The position numbers and the translations under genes are program-made. Below the pieces are notes generated by a model, which was not told the origin of the DNA, did not search any database, and saw only the letters and a list, made by a program, of their open reading frames with translations. Shown one piece after another: positions 9,133 to 17,503 of a stretch of 64,000 nt of DNA. The stretch is taken from NCBI RefSeq assembly GCF_037055325.1, contig NZ_CP146373.1:1612001-1676000 (forward strand), in the 5' to 3' direction. This DNA is from Arachnia propionica. Lineage in GTDB: Bacteria; Actinomycetota; Actinomycetes; Propionibacteriales; Propionibacteriaceae. The stretch's first letter is position 1. Every line of letters begins with the position of its first letter.

Positions 9133-10379
9133 TGAAAACCTGGAACACGGTGCTCCGGCTGTCGGCGGCACTGCTTCTCGTCCTTCTTCCGCTCGGGTCG
9201 TGCGCCCCGGCAGCGAACCGCGACAGCTCCCCCGCCCCGCCCTTCTCCCTGAGCCTGGAAGACGCGGGAAACAGCTACTCCCCCTTCACCGCTCCCACCC
9301 TCGACGGTACCGCCTGGGATCTGAACAACAGCATGATGCTCGCCCGCGGCCCTTCAGTGCATTCCACGCCCTTCGGCATCATCGTCATCATCAATACCTA
9401 CTATCCCTTGGATACCTCCCCGAAAAGCAACGACACCGAGACGACCAAGATCCTCTGCCTCGACCCGGCGAGTGGTTCTCTGAAGTGGGCTCGCATCCTG
9501 GAACCGGCATCCTCAGAGAACCATCACAACAGCGCCGGGACGGCCCAGGACATCCTCAACTCGCTCGAACCAGCCCGCATCGTCACCAGCCCGGATGGAC
9601 ATCACCTGGCGATCATGGTCAAACCGTACCTGGTCTCGAGGAGCTCCAGCGACGCGAGCGACCAACGCATGCACATCGTCATCCTCGACACCGAAACCGG
9701 CAACGCGACCCGCACCGTCGAGGTCTCCGGTTTGGTGCTGGGGCAGGCCCTCACCAACGATTCCCTGGTGGTTGAAACCTCCCAGCACTTCTATCCGGCA
9801 GGCACCGGAGCCCTCAACGTCTTCTCCTTCACCGACCCACAGGCCGAGCCCACCAGTTTCCGCACCGATCGGTGGCTCGCCGGAGCCACCTCGGATTCCG
9901 TGCTCGTGTCGTCCCAGAAGATGCGGGAACGCGGTCACCTGCCCACCACCCTCACCCGGATCAGCACCTCGGGTAAGGAGCTGGGCACCGTTACGGGTGT
10001 CACCGATGTCCATGACGGGAGCTGGGTCTTCCGCTACCAAGACTCGGAGGCCGCGACCGCCGCCATCAGAGCGGGTTCCACGGACAAGCTGCCCGAGGAG
10101 TTGTTCAATATCGACTCCGGGGTCGCCTTCGACATCACAGGTCTAGACGTTGTTTCCGCGGACCTGTCCACGGGGTCCGGTTTCCTGCTGCAACGCTCCG
10201 TACCCGACGACGCCGATCAACAGAAAACCTCCTACGTCCCCGTAGCCTGGCTGCCCGCCACCCCGGACGGCAAGGAGCTGCGCACCGACGATGCGGCATG
10301 GTTCAGGGAAGGAGATCCCCATAAGCGGGAGAGCCTCTACACCATGCGTACCATCCGCATGGGCGAGAAACCGGACTGA
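9132..10379 (+). CDS. PQQ-like lipoprotein (array unit 3)
   Basis: A 415-residue lipoprotein with a signal peptide and Cys-type lipobox (PLGSC), starting within the stop of the preceding gene (TGATGA). It keeps the family motifs LDPASGSLKWARILEP, ILDTETGNATRTVEVSG, LTNDSLVVETSQHFYPAGTG and a C-terminal AWLPATPDGKELRTDD. It is the last gene of the array; downstream is a 1-kb stretch with only decayed ORFs and a 20-bp repeat. It probably forms an envelope complex with its membrane partner. Function is unknown. Confidence 0.8.
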   Translation: MKTWNTVLRLSAALLLVLLPLGSCAPAANRDSSPAPPFSLSLEDAGNSYSPFTAPTLDGTAWDLNNSMMLARGPSVHSTPFGIIVIINTYYPLDTSPKSNDTETTKILCLDPASGSLKWARILEPASSENHHNSAGTAQDILNSLEPARIVTSPDGHHLAIMVKPYLVSRSSSDASDQRMHIVILDTETGNATRTVEVSGLVLGQALTNDSLVVETSQHFYPAGTGALNVFSFTDPQAEPTSFRTDRWLAGATSDSVLVSSQKMRERGHLPTTLTRISTSGKELGTVTGVTDVHDGSWVFRYQDSEAATAAIRAGSTDKLPEELFNIDSGVAFDITGLDVVSADLSTGSGFLLQRSVPDDADQQKTSYVPVAWLPATPDGKELRTDDAAWFREGDPHKRESLYTMRTIRMGEKPD

Positions 10380-10440
10380 GGTTCTTCCCTGTCTGTGCAG
10401 CGCTCAAAGCACCCTGACCGCTGTTCTCCCCCACCCTCGG

Positions 10441-10490
10441 TTTGCTGGCCTTACCCTGTTTCGCTGGGCTTGTTTACGCTTGCCTGCGTT
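10441..10490. repeat. Solitary copy of a dispersed ~20-bp repeat
   Basis: Two and a half units of TTGCTGGCCTT-type repeat lie just after the PQQ array. This 50-base stretch is nearly identical to 13791-13840, 3.3 kb away, where the same units form a larger symmetrical cluster. The flanking sequences differ, so this looks like a dispersed element rather than part of a gene. The remaining DNA to 10697 shows no convincing gene. Confidence 0.6.
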
Positions 10491-10697
10491 GTGACCACAC
10501 ATGATCCAAGTCAGGAAAGGGATCTGCCCGCCGGGACGTGACCGGGAGGGCAGGGAAACAGGAAAGGTCTGCCTGTCAGGTGCGCGCTATCCGCCATGTC
10601 AGGTCCGTCACTAAGTACTGAGCTAACAACAAGGACGAGTAGCCGTCGCAATGTTTTACATAGACTTCACAAAGAACTTGGAGACGATGGAGGTCTG

Positions 10698-11108
10698 ATG
10701 CCTGAAACGCTGCAAGCTCCCCAGCCGTTGCTAGTTATCACGAACCTGCAGTCCTGAGCCTTCATGCCGTCCGAGACATGTCACCCCGAGTTTGCGCAGT
10801 GGGCACACAAGTTCGGAGCACATCTGTACTTGGTACTTGGTGGGCCGCTCACGGAGATCATCGCCCTTGATGAGGCCACCGCGACCGTCGCCTTCGTCGC
10901 GCTCGACGCCCATGTGTGAAGTCGGGAGACGAGCTTCACCGTCAGACCGGACACCCTGGAGAAGACCGATGCTGCCGTATTCCAGATCATGGATGAGGCT
11001 GATGGCCGCCACGAGGCTCGGTCGCACCTCCGGTTTGCAGTCAACTTGGCGACAGACGAGAGAGAAACCCTGCCAACCGAGTCACCCCTTTCCTGGCAGG
11101 CGGATTGA
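10698..11108 (+). pseudogene. Hypothetical protein with two in-frame TGA stops
   Basis: A single frame from an ATG at 10698 (ribosome site GGAGG, 4 bases away) reads as a plausible acidic globular protein for 136 codons but is cut by TGA at 10755-10757 and TGA at 10917-10919. Between the stops it reads FAQWAHKFGAHLYLVLGGPL and ALDEATATVAFVALDAHV; after the second it reads SRETSFTVRPDTLEKTDAAV and HLRFAVNLATDE. If both TGA were originally TGG (Trp) the frame would be intact. No family is recognised. Because the surroundings are decayed, it is called a pseudogene rather than a recoded gene. Confidence 0.45.
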
Positions 11109-11400
11109 GGGGCTGGCAGTGCTGCCGCGAAAAGGCCTCGGCACGTGGTGTCGTTTGCTCGCTCGTGGAGACGAAAGTGCGTTCGATGACACGGTGGCCA
11201 CGCCTGTAGCCGAGGCGGGCGTGGCGCCACCCGCGTTCGTCGGCTCGCTGACGCTCGACTTTGCGGAGCCAGGCGGGTTGGTCGATCACCTTTTGCTTGT
11301 CCAAAACGGTGCTGATGGCGGCGAGCGCGAACGCGGCGGCGATGTGGGATGGTTGAGCGATCCTCAGCCGGTTGAAGTGATGGCGCGGATCGTGATGCGC
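11041..11400 (-). pseudogene. Remnant of an unrecognised gene
   Basis: The minus strand is open from a TGA at 11401-11403 down to 11041. Its first ~85 codons look like real protein: HDPRHHFNRLRIAQPSHIAA, DKQKVIDQPAWLRKVERQRA, RHARLGYRRGHRVIERTF. There is no start codon with a ribosome site at the 5' end, and the last ~30 codons overlap the opposite-strand remnant and look non-coding. It is probably the truncated middle of a gene. I cannot assign a family. Confidence 0.3.
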
Positions 11401-11452
11401 TCACACAGAATCACCTGACACCGCAGCGCCCGCACCTGGCCTGACGCCGCAT

Positions 11453-13459
11453 TCAACGGTGGCTGGAACGATTCTGCCCCAGGACGCAGCGCCCTGAGAT
11501 CGCTATGCACTCTTGAATCGTCGACTCGTCATCCAGGCAACGGAGCATGTGACCAGCGACATCAGCCCTGGGGATTGGCCATCCCAACCAGCCGCTCTCG
11601 GCATCCCGAAGCTCTCGGACCTTGCCCGTGGCCCGCTTGTTGGTCAGACCTACCGGTCGGACAATCGTCCAATCCAGTCCCGACTCTTGGACCACATGTT
11701 CCTGGGCGGTGTGGTCGGCGAGGGCCGGGGCGAGCATACGGGTTGCCAGATGCCGCATGCCGGGGAGCAACATTCCTGCGGAAGCACCAGCGCCCAACGA
11801 GGACTGCACGACGATCCGGCGTAGACCTGTCTGCCCGGCAGCCTTGAGGACGGCCTGGGTGATGGCAGTTCGATCACGACTGCCGTCGTTACCGCCACCG
11901 ACGGTGACAAAAACCGCCGTGGCATCCTTCAACGCGTGGCGCACGACCTCCGGGTCACAGGCATCGCCGGCAACAAGGCGCGCCCCGATAGGACCAGCAC
12001 CGCGACGGGAAAGACACGTAACCTCGAAGCCCCGCTTCAGCGCCAACTCCGCAAGTTCCCTGCCCGTGCCGGACGAGCCGCCGATGACGCTGATCCGCCG
12101 TCGACCACCCTCGGGCTGGTGCGCGGCGAGGGTCTGAGGTTCCGCGCTGATCGGTTTGTTGACACGTCTCATCACGCCTGTCGCGATCCGGCGCAGGGGC
12201 GGGGTCCAGCGATCCCGGAACTGGATCCACGGCCCAATGGCGTCCCGATAAGGCATCCGGCCTGCATCAGGGCCGAAAAGCCGCCTCTCCAGATCACCGC
12301 CCTTCTGACCAACGAGACCAGCTACCGCCGAAAGAATTCGGAGCCCGACGTTACTGACGGATCGAACCGGATCCTCGTTGACGACGTTGTCCCTGAGATG
12401 ACACGCATACTCACCGAGTGCCTTCAGGTCAGGAACTCGACCCTCGTCGTATTCGCGCAACGGCATCGAGCTACCAGAGGCCAGCGCATCAGCCAGCAGC
12501 ATCGCGTCCTCCAGACCGGAATTGACGCCCTCACCTGTCGGCGGGATGACGGAATGGGCAGCATCACCAAGAAGGACGAGCCACCCGTCATGGGACACCC
12601 GGGGACAGCGCACAACGGCACCACCGAAGGGAACCCGCCCGAAGAAATCCACATAGGCGTCACGAGTGAGCAAGGGAAGGACGAGCGGGGCGTACTGCCG
12701 CAGGTGCCGACGCAGGGCGCTGATGTGGTCCTCCGTAGGCTCCCTCGACAAAAGCAGAGCCTCCGCTGGGTCGCCCTTGATAGCCGCGATCGCAATGCAC
12801 CACACACCGTCCGGCAGCGTCGCAGTGTAGATACCTTTGCCCGTGAAAATGTGATGCCAATTCGGATCCAGCCCGGGAGCCACTGCACCAGGTGCCGAGA
12901 AGAGAACACGAAACTGGAGGCCCCAGTCACTCACCTCCGGGGCGAAATCAGCACACTGCTCAGCCATGCTCTGACGCGTCTTCGACCAGACCCCATCACA
13001 TGCGATGACCAAACCGTTTCCCACCTCGACCGCACGGGGCCCTGCGAACTGCAGAGTTCGGGAGGCCAGATCGATGGCCTCCAGCCTGTGGCCGGTGCTG
13101 AGAGTGATTCGCCGGTCCTGTTCCACTGCAGCCAGAAGGATGCCCGTGAGCCGGGCTCGGGTGGTACCGACGATGGCGCCAGACCGCAACGACGCAAGCA
13201 TCCGGCGCCCGGCACGGATCTTGAATCCCTCGACAAGTTCACCCTGCGCGCGCAACTCCTCAACCAGACGCGGATCGATACGCCGCAACGTCTCCTGACC
13301 ACGCGGGTTCACCCCGATCGGGTAACTGTTCGCATCGGTCAGAGACATGGCATCCCGCGCCTCGTGGATTGTGACGCACCGGTCTTGGGCAGCCAGCAGC
13401 AACGCCGTGGCCAACCCGACCGGGCCGGCACCGATGATGTGAATATCCGGGTCGCCCAT
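11453..13459 (-). CDS. FAD-dependent monooxygenase fused to a C-terminal NAD(P)-binding domain
   Basis: A 668-residue two-domain protein. The N-terminal ~450 residues are a class A flavin monooxygenase of the kynurenine 3-monooxygenase/PHBH type: the dinucleotide-binding motif HIIGAGPVGLATA lies at residues 6-18 and the flavin-ribityl motif GDAAHSVIPPTGEGVNSG near residue 300. From about residue 487 a second Rossmann domain begins (ISVIGGSSGTGRELAELAL) and continues like NmrA/atypical short-chain reductases. The ATG at 13459 is chosen because AAGGA lies six bases upstream and the flavin motif then sits at the N-terminus; the frame is open 51 codons further. Substrate is unknown. The fusion suggests successive oxidation and reduction on one polypeptide. 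Confidence 0.8.
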   Translation of the reverse strand: MGDPDIHIIGAGPVGLATALLLAAQDRCVTIHEARDAMSLTDANSYPIGVNPRGQETLRRIDPRLVEELRAQGELVEGFKIRAGRRMLASLRSGAIVGTTRARLTGILLAAVEQDRRITLSTGHRLEAIDLASRTLQFAGPRAVEVGNGLVIACDGVWSKTRQSMAEQCADFAPEVSDWGLQFRVLFSAPGAVAPGLDPNWHHIFTGKGIYTATLPDGVWCIAIAAIKGDPAEALLLSREPTEDHISALRRHLRQYAPLVLPLLTRDAYVDFFGRVPFGGAVVRCPRVSHDGWLVLLGDAAHSVIPPTGEGVNSGLEDAMLLADALASGSSMPLREYDEGRVPDLKALGEYACHLRDNVVNEDPVRSVSNVGLRILSAVAGLVGQKGGDLERRLFGPDAGRMPYRDAIGPWIQFRDRWTPPLRRIATGVMRRVNKPISAEPQTLAAHQPEGGRRRISVIGGSSGTGRELAELALKRGFEVTCLSRRGAGPIGARLVAGDACDPEVVRHALKDATAVFVTVGGGNDGSRDRTAITQAVLKAAGQTGLRRIVVQSSLGAGASAGMLLPGMRHLATRMLAPALADHTAQEHVVQESGLDWTIVRPVGLTNKRATGKVRELRDAESGWLGWPIPRADVAGHMLRCLDDESTIQECIAISGRCVLGQNRSSHR

Positions 13460-13770
13460 GGGCCATCCTTGCCTTCTTGGAATTCCTTCCCCCACTGTGG
13501 ACGACATGCTACTCGGGGCGCCTGGTAGCTCTGGCGGAGCGGTTTTCAGGCCGCGGGACCCATCACCAGGAACGGGGATCACCGCCGCCATCATCAACTC
13601 CGGGATCGTCAAAGGCCTTCAGAGTCGCGACCTCACCATCACCTCGGTCGCACTGGGGTTGAGCGTTCTCCTCGACAGCTTCGACGTCACCCGTACCCCA
13701 GGTCGTTGGACGGTCGTGCTCAGCATCCCCCTCCCGCCGGCGCTCTGACCGCCACCCTCCCCACCCCGCC

Positions 13771-13919
13771 TCGCTGGGCTTGACCCCGATTTGCTGGCCT
13801 TGACCCTGTTTCGCTGGGCTTGTTCACGTTTGCCTGCACTGTGAGGCCAGCAAACATCGACAAGCCCAGCGAACCGTAGACAAGGCCAGCGAACCGTAGA
13901 CAAGACCAGCGAAGCAACG
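13771..13919. repeat. Symmetrical cluster of 20-bp repeat units
   Basis: Three head-to-tail 20-base units start at 13771, 13791 and 13811 (core TCGCTGGGCTTG). After a short centre (13831-13844), four units follow in the opposite orientation at 13845, 13865, 13885 and 13905 (core CAAGCCCAGCGAA on the plus strand). The spacing is exactly 20 bases throughout, so the transcript could form a long cruciform. It lies in a ~470-base intergenic stretch between two minus-strand genes. A shorter copy is at 10441-10490. It is not CRISPR-like, because there are no unique spacers. Confidence 0.75.
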
Positions 13920-13932
13920 GTGATGCAGTGGG

Positions 13933-14556
13933 TCAGTCCCTCAGGAAACGACCCGGCACCGGTACCTCCCGACCCTGGTCCCACGACCGCTCCCAGCCCG
14001 CGATCCGCAGGATAACGTCGAGGAGGTGGGCGGTCATACCCCAGATAAACAGCTCCCCGAGCTGGAATCCGGGGCCACGATAACCGCCGGGAACAGTGGC
14101 CGTGACGCGGTTCGCAGGGTCACTGAGTTGCGATATCCGCAACTGAAGCACGTTCGCGACTTCCCCGGGATCGACGGGCGCCAGCGGCTGCAGCTCAGAC
14201 CACTGCGCGATGACGGGGGTGACCTCATAGCCGCTGACCGGCACCCAGGCCGTCGGAAGCTGGCCGAGGACGGTGACGAGCCCCGCATCCAGGCCGACCT
14301 CTTCGCGGGCTTCCCTCAGCGCCGTGGCGACGGGGGTTTCGCCGATGTCCGCGCCACCCCCGGGAAAGGAGATCTGTCCGGCGTGTGAGCGCAGTCCCCC
14401 GGCGCGTTCAGTGAACAGGACGGCTGGGTCGGGTTCGTCGCTGAGCAGGATCAGGACGGCGGCCCGGCGCGCGTCGCCGGGGGCACGACCGAACTGACCG
14501 AGCGGCCCGGTCACGCCGTCGCGCAGCGCCGCCGTCAGGCCTGAGAGCTGGGACAC
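13933..14556 (-). CDS. Nudix hydrolase, CoA pyrophosphatase type
   Basis: A 207-residue Nudix hydrolase. The box G-x5-E-x7-REAREEVGL is complete (GGADIGETPVATALREAREE), preceded by FTERAGGLRSHAGQISFPGG, the signature of the CoA diphosphatase (NudL/YeaB) branch, which cleaves CoA and related diphosphates. The GTG at 14556 has GGAGG four bases upstream and overlaps the end of nth by 22 bases; the frame is open further upstream but only inside nth. It is the last gene of a DUF4177-RidA-nth-nudix operon. The same order occurs around Rv3672c-Rv3678c in mycobacteria. Confidence 0.85.
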   Translation of the reverse strand: MSQLSGLTAALRDGVTGPLGQFGRAPGDARRAAVLILLSDEPDPAVLFTERAGGLRSHAGQISFPGGGADIGETPVATALREAREEVGLDAGLVTVLGQLPTAWVPVSGYEVTPVIAQWSELQPLAPVDPGEVANVLQLRISQLSDPANRVTATVPGGYRGPGFQLGELFIWGMTAHLLDVILRIAGWERSWDQGREVPVPGRFLRD

Positions 14557-15152
14557 AGATCCTCCACGGGGCAGGCGGTGCAGGCAGGTGTGCGAGCGCG
14601 ACAGCAGCGACGACCGTGCCAGATAATGCGGTGACAGAGCATCACCCACTCGCCGGGCGGGAACAGCGCCCCGACTGCGCGCTCCACGTCATCGGGTTTG
14701 ACGGAGTGCACCCAGCCAAACCGGTTCGAAACGCGGATGACGTGGGTGTCGGGGGTGATCCCGGGGATACCGAAAGCGTCCCCGAGCACGACATTGGCGG
14801 TCTTGCGCCCCACTCCGGGCAATTTCACCAGCTCGTCAAGGCTGTCTGGCACCAGGCCGTCGTGGTCGGCAACGAGCGCGCGGGCCAGTCCGGTCAGCGA
14901 TCTCGCCTTGGAGCGGTACAGCCCGAGGCTGCTGATGATGTCCGCGACGTCGTCCTGTTCCGCCTCCGCGAGGTGCTCCGCATCGGGATAGCGGGCAAAG
15001 AGCTCTGGGGTGACCTGGTTGACGCGGGCGTCGGTGGTCTGGGCGGACAGGACGACGGCGACAAGCAGCTCGAAGGGTGAACGGTGGTCCAGGTCGCAGC
15101 GAGCGTCAGGGTAGGCAGCTGCGAGCCTGGACCCGATCAGGGCCGCCGTCAC
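14535..15152 (-). CDS. nth: Endonuclease III
   Basis: A 205-residue base-excision repair glycosylase/AP lyase that removes oxidised pyrimidines. The helix-hairpin-helix LPGVGRKTANVVLG gives catalytic Lys117, and TPDTHV supplies the conserved Asp135. The C-terminal iron-sulfur loop has the family pattern C-x6-C-x2-C-x5-C (Cys184, 191, 194, 200). The GTG start at 15152 overlaps the RidA stop (GTGA), so translation is probably coupled. The length matches bacterial Nth. Confidence 0.95.
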   Translation of the reverse strand: MTAALIGSRLAAAYPDARCDLDHRSPFELLVAVVLSAQTTDARVNQVTPELFARYPDAEHLAEAEQDDVADIISSLGLYRSKARSLTGLARALVADHDGLVPDSLDELVKLPGVGRKTANVVLGDAFGIPGITPDTHVIRVSNRFGWVHSVKPDDVERAVGALFPPGEWVMLCHRIIWHGRRCCRARTPACTACPVEDLCPSSQA

Positions 15153-15610
15153 CTGGCGGTGAGTTCGGCCACCAGCTCCACTTCGACGGGGGCGTCGATG
15201 GGCAGGACCGCCACCCCGACGGCACTGCGCACGTGTGGGGTGCCGAAGACCTCACCGAGCAGTTCGGAGGCACCATTGGCGACCTGCGGCTGGGCGGTGA
15301 AGTCGGTGGTGGAGGCGACGAACACCACGGCCTTGAGGATGCGGGCCACGTTGTCGAGGCCCCCGGCCTGGTCGGCAATGGCTGCCAGAGCATTGAGGGC
15401 CGCGACCTTCGCGGCCTCTGCGCCTTCGGCCAGGTCGACGGCGTCACCGAGGCGGCCCGTGGCGATGAGTTTCCCGTCGCGCAGGGGCAGCTGCCCGGAG
15501 ACCCACACCTGAGTGCCCACCGTGAGGGCAGGGGTGTAGGCGGCGAGGGGCTTGGCGACGGGCGGCAGGGCCAGTCCGAGTTCGGTGAGTCGCTGGGTAG
15601 GAGTGCTCAT
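15149..15610 (-). CDS. RidA family protein
   Basis: A 153-residue member of the YjgF/YER057c/UK114 (RidA) superfamily, mostly enamine/imine deaminases that detoxify reactive intermediates of amino-acid metabolism. The recognisable segments are VSGQLPLRDGKLIATGRLGD, a central NALAAIADQAGGLDNVARIL and a C-terminal VRSAVGVAVLPIDAPVEVEL. It resembles the longer Rv3678c-type branch found beside nth and whiB4 in mycobacteria rather than the ~128-residue housekeeping RidA. It overlaps both neighbours by four bases. The substrate is not predictable from sequence alone. Confidence 0.88.
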   Translation of the reverse strand: MSTPTQRLTELGLALPPVAKPLAAYTPALTVGTQVWVSGQLPLRDGKLIATGRLGDAVDLAEGAEAAKVAALNALAAIADQAGGLDNVARILKAVVFVASTTDFTAQPQVANGASELLGEVFGTPHVRSAVGVAVLPIDAPVEVELVAELTAR

Positions 15611-15771
15611 CGCCCTTCCTCCAGCGGCCTCTTGAAATATCCGACCATCGTTTCGGGGGTCGGGCCGGGTGCGACGGTGACGAGTTCCCAGCCGTCGGAC
15701 CCGAAATTGTTCAGGATCTGCTGCGACACATGGCTAAGGATAGGTGCGGTCAGGTACTCCCATTTGGTCAT
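15607..15771 (-). CDS. DUF4177-type small protein
   Basis: A 54-residue protein starting MTKWEYLTAPI and containing FGSDGWELVTV, the core of the small DUF4177 family. The internal ATG at 15771 fits the family length; the frame extends 22 codons upstream without a family match. It overlaps the RidA start by ATGA. In mycobacteria a similar small gene sits directly before the RidA gene. Its biochemical role is unknown. Confidence 0.8.
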   Translation of the reverse strand: MTKWEYLTAPILSHVSQQILNNFGSDGWELVTVAPGPTPETMVGYFKRPLEEGR

Positions 15772-15911
15772 ACCCCAAGCCTGCCACCAAATACTCCACC
15801 CGGGCCAGAACGACCACGACTCCCCGAGCACGCTCACGATGTTTCGCCGCTGCCCGCGCGCCGACGCTCGCAGGCCGACTCAACTGGCTTCACAGGAAAC
15901 GCGGACAGCCG

Positions 15912-16202
15912 TCAGCTGGCCTCGTCGAGACGACCGTAAGTGGACAGCACTTCTCGCCAGGACGTGATGTCAGGCCGGGAGCGAAGCAGACGGCGGCGTT
16001 CACGTTCGGTCATGCCGCCCCAGACTCCCCATTGGACGCGATTGTCAAGCGCCTCGGCGAGACACTCCATGCGCACTGGACAGCTCATACAGATATTTCG
16101 GACCCGCCGCTGATCCTTGGATTCGGGGAACAAAACGTCCTCCATGTCACGGCATTTGGCCCGCAAAGTCCATTCGCTGATCTCACCCAGTGACATCCAC
16201 AC
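15912..16202 (-). CDS. WhiB-family iron-sulfur regulator, WhiB4/WblA type
   Basis: A 96-residue WhiB-like transcription factor. Cys17, Cys38, Cys41 and Cys47 would bind a [4Fe-4S] cluster, followed by the GVWGG turn (59-63) and the basic ERERRRLL helix. The segment ALDNRVQWGVWGGMTERERR and the C-terminal PDITSWREVL are diagnostic of the WhiB4 (Mycobacterium)/WblA (Streptomyces) branch, which responds to redox stress or development. It lies 140 bases upstream of the DUF4177-RidA-nth-nudix operon on the same strand, as in the whiB4 region of mycobacteria. No predicted anion-transport ATPase pair is found beside it. Confidence 0.92.
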   Translation of the reverse strand: MWMSLGEISEWTLRAKCRDMEDVLFPESKDQRRVRNICMSCPVRMECLAEALDNRVQWGVWGGMTERERRRLLRSRPDITSWREVLSTYGRLDEAS

Positions 16203-17029
16203 CCTCCCTCGCCCAGTTATTCCTTCGAAATTCAGCTATGACGCTAGCGCATCCCCCCAAAAAGCAAAAGCGCAGGATAACGACCACTTTCCCCTCGCCG
16301 ATGCCCCCCGAGCCCCTGAAACCGGGGGTTTCCGCACTCCATACTCACCGAATGCCACCAGATTTTGCAAAACGCCGGCCAATCGGATGACAGAACACGA
16401 CTCATCCTCCCTAACTTTCGTTATCTAACTACTTACGTTTAGCGCGAAAAATCCCCTTGTGACGACGAAACGCCACCACGAGGTCATCGAACGACGTTGG
16501 CTTGCCGCAGGTGACGTCAACCGGAGCCACAGGTGATCGAAACGGCCACGCTGGATCTGACGCCTTGAGCCATACCGAAACATCTCCACGATCAAGGACA
16601 TCAGACATCCGATGAATGATCGGATCACGCCCACGTCTGATCCCACAATCCGTTCCCACCCGCACACGCAATCCAGCATCACCGAGATCCCGGATCACCG
16701 GGTTATTCGAATCCCAACCTCGGCGAATATACCAATGCGAACATTCCCACCCGTGAGATAACTAACTTTCGATAAACTTTGGCAATTCGCCAGCTCATGC
16801 ATTACTCTTGTCGTGGCGGGGGAGGCATCCGTCAAATTGTAAACAAACTAACAATCACTGCGGTTACCAAACTTCTTCAGCAACAACCTCCCCCGCCGCC
16901 TCAGATCACTGATTCAATTATCAATGATTTCTTCGGGGCAATTTTTCAGCAATGCGCACCACGGTCAGCAACGACGGGACCGTCAACCGGATCGGGGGTT
17001 GATCCCCGACTCTTCAGCTCGACCGTCCT
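16203..17029. other. AT-richer intergenic stretch with short direct repeats
   Basis: This ~830-base region lies upstream of the WhiB gene and downstream of the GNAT gene. It has lower GC than its surroundings and holds one doubtful minus-strand ORF (16429-16698). The motif CTAACTTTCG occurs at 16412 and again at 16762, bracketing that ORF, and a related AACTAACA lies near 16847. The whiB4 promoter should lie at its left edge. No RNA gene is recognised. Confidence 0.4.
16429..16698 (-). CDS. Hypothetical small protein (doubtful)
   Basis: An 89-residue frame with a GTG start. It reads GLRVRVGTDCGIRRGRDPII, then SVWLKASDPAWPFRSPV, and ends in a basic RRHKGIFRAKRK. The frame stays open 21 codons upstream (to 16761) without an ATG. 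No ribosome site is obvious and no family is recognised. It is bracketed by a short direct repeat. It may be a small gene or chance coding capacity. Confidence 0.25.
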   Translation of the reverse strand: MIRDLGDAGLRVRVGTDCGIRRGRDPIIHRMSDVLDRGDVSVWLKASDPAWPFRSPVAPVDVTCGKPTSFDDLVVAFRRHKGIFRAKRK

Positions 17030-17503
17030 TCAGCGATCAGCGGGCCCCAGCACCATCAGCTTCTCCGGGTCCGGGAAAGACACGAACCCCACCTCGGCGT
17101 AGAGATCGTGTGCATCGGGGGTAATGAGCATGAGCCGCTTTAGCCGGAGTCGCCGGAACGTTTCCACTACGGTCCGGGACAGTGCGACCCCGAGCCCACG
17201 CCCACGCACCTCGCGCGCGACGTAGACGTCGCAGAGCCACCCGAAGGCAACACCATCGGTTACCACCCGCGCGTACCCAACCTGCGCGCCGTCTGGCCCG
17301 TACACGCCGAAGTTCACCGACGCCGCCGCGGCCCGCTCCACGAAATCGCGGGACCGTCCCAGCGCCCAGTACGCATCCGTCGACAACCAGCGGTGTACGC
17401 GTTCCAGATCGAGCCGACCGCGGTCCGTGTCCACCACGAAACCTCCCTGCAGCTCCACCCTGACGTCGGGGTCGGGCACCGCGATCACGGTCTCACCGGT
17501 CAT
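17030..17503 (-). CDS. GNAT family N-acetyltransferase
   Basis: A 157-residue acetyltransferase of the small GNAT type that opens with a ~30-residue extension, then RGRLDLERVHRWLSTDAYWA and GRSRDFVERAAAASVNFGVY. The acetyl-CoA loop is VRGRGLGVAL (motif A), followed by RLKRLMLITPDAHDLYAEVG (motif B). Acceptor substrate is unknown. The ATG at 17503 is inferred from family length, because the same frame continues uninterrupted into the broken MFS gene upstream; a fusion product is formally possible. Confidence 0.8.
   Translation of the reverse strand: MTGETVIAVPDPDVRVELQGGFVVDTDRGRLDLERVHRWLSTDAYWALGRSRDFVERAAAASVNFGVYGPDGAQVGYARVVTDGVAFGWLCDVYVAREVRGRGLGVALSRTVVETFRRLRLKRLMLITPDAHDLYAEVGFVSFPDPEKLMVLGPADR

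Noticed and set aside
10698..11108. Selenoprotein or TGA recoding
   Set aside because: Two TGA in a 136-codon frame, no visible SECIS-like hairpin directly after them and decayed surroundings; many genes here stop normally at TGA.
11936..13528. 530-codon plus-strand frame opposite the FAD monooxygenase
   Set aside because: High-GC shadow. The minus-strand protein has complete flavin motifs and a ribosome site; the plus frame has no motif.
13771..13919. CRISPR array
   Set aside because: Units are contiguous with a 20-base period and reverse orientation halfway; there are no unique spacers and no cas genes in the window.
15077..15967. 296-codon plus-strand frame opposite nth, RidA and DUF4177
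   Set aside because: It crosses three well-supported minus-strand genes; composition is that of an antisense shadow.
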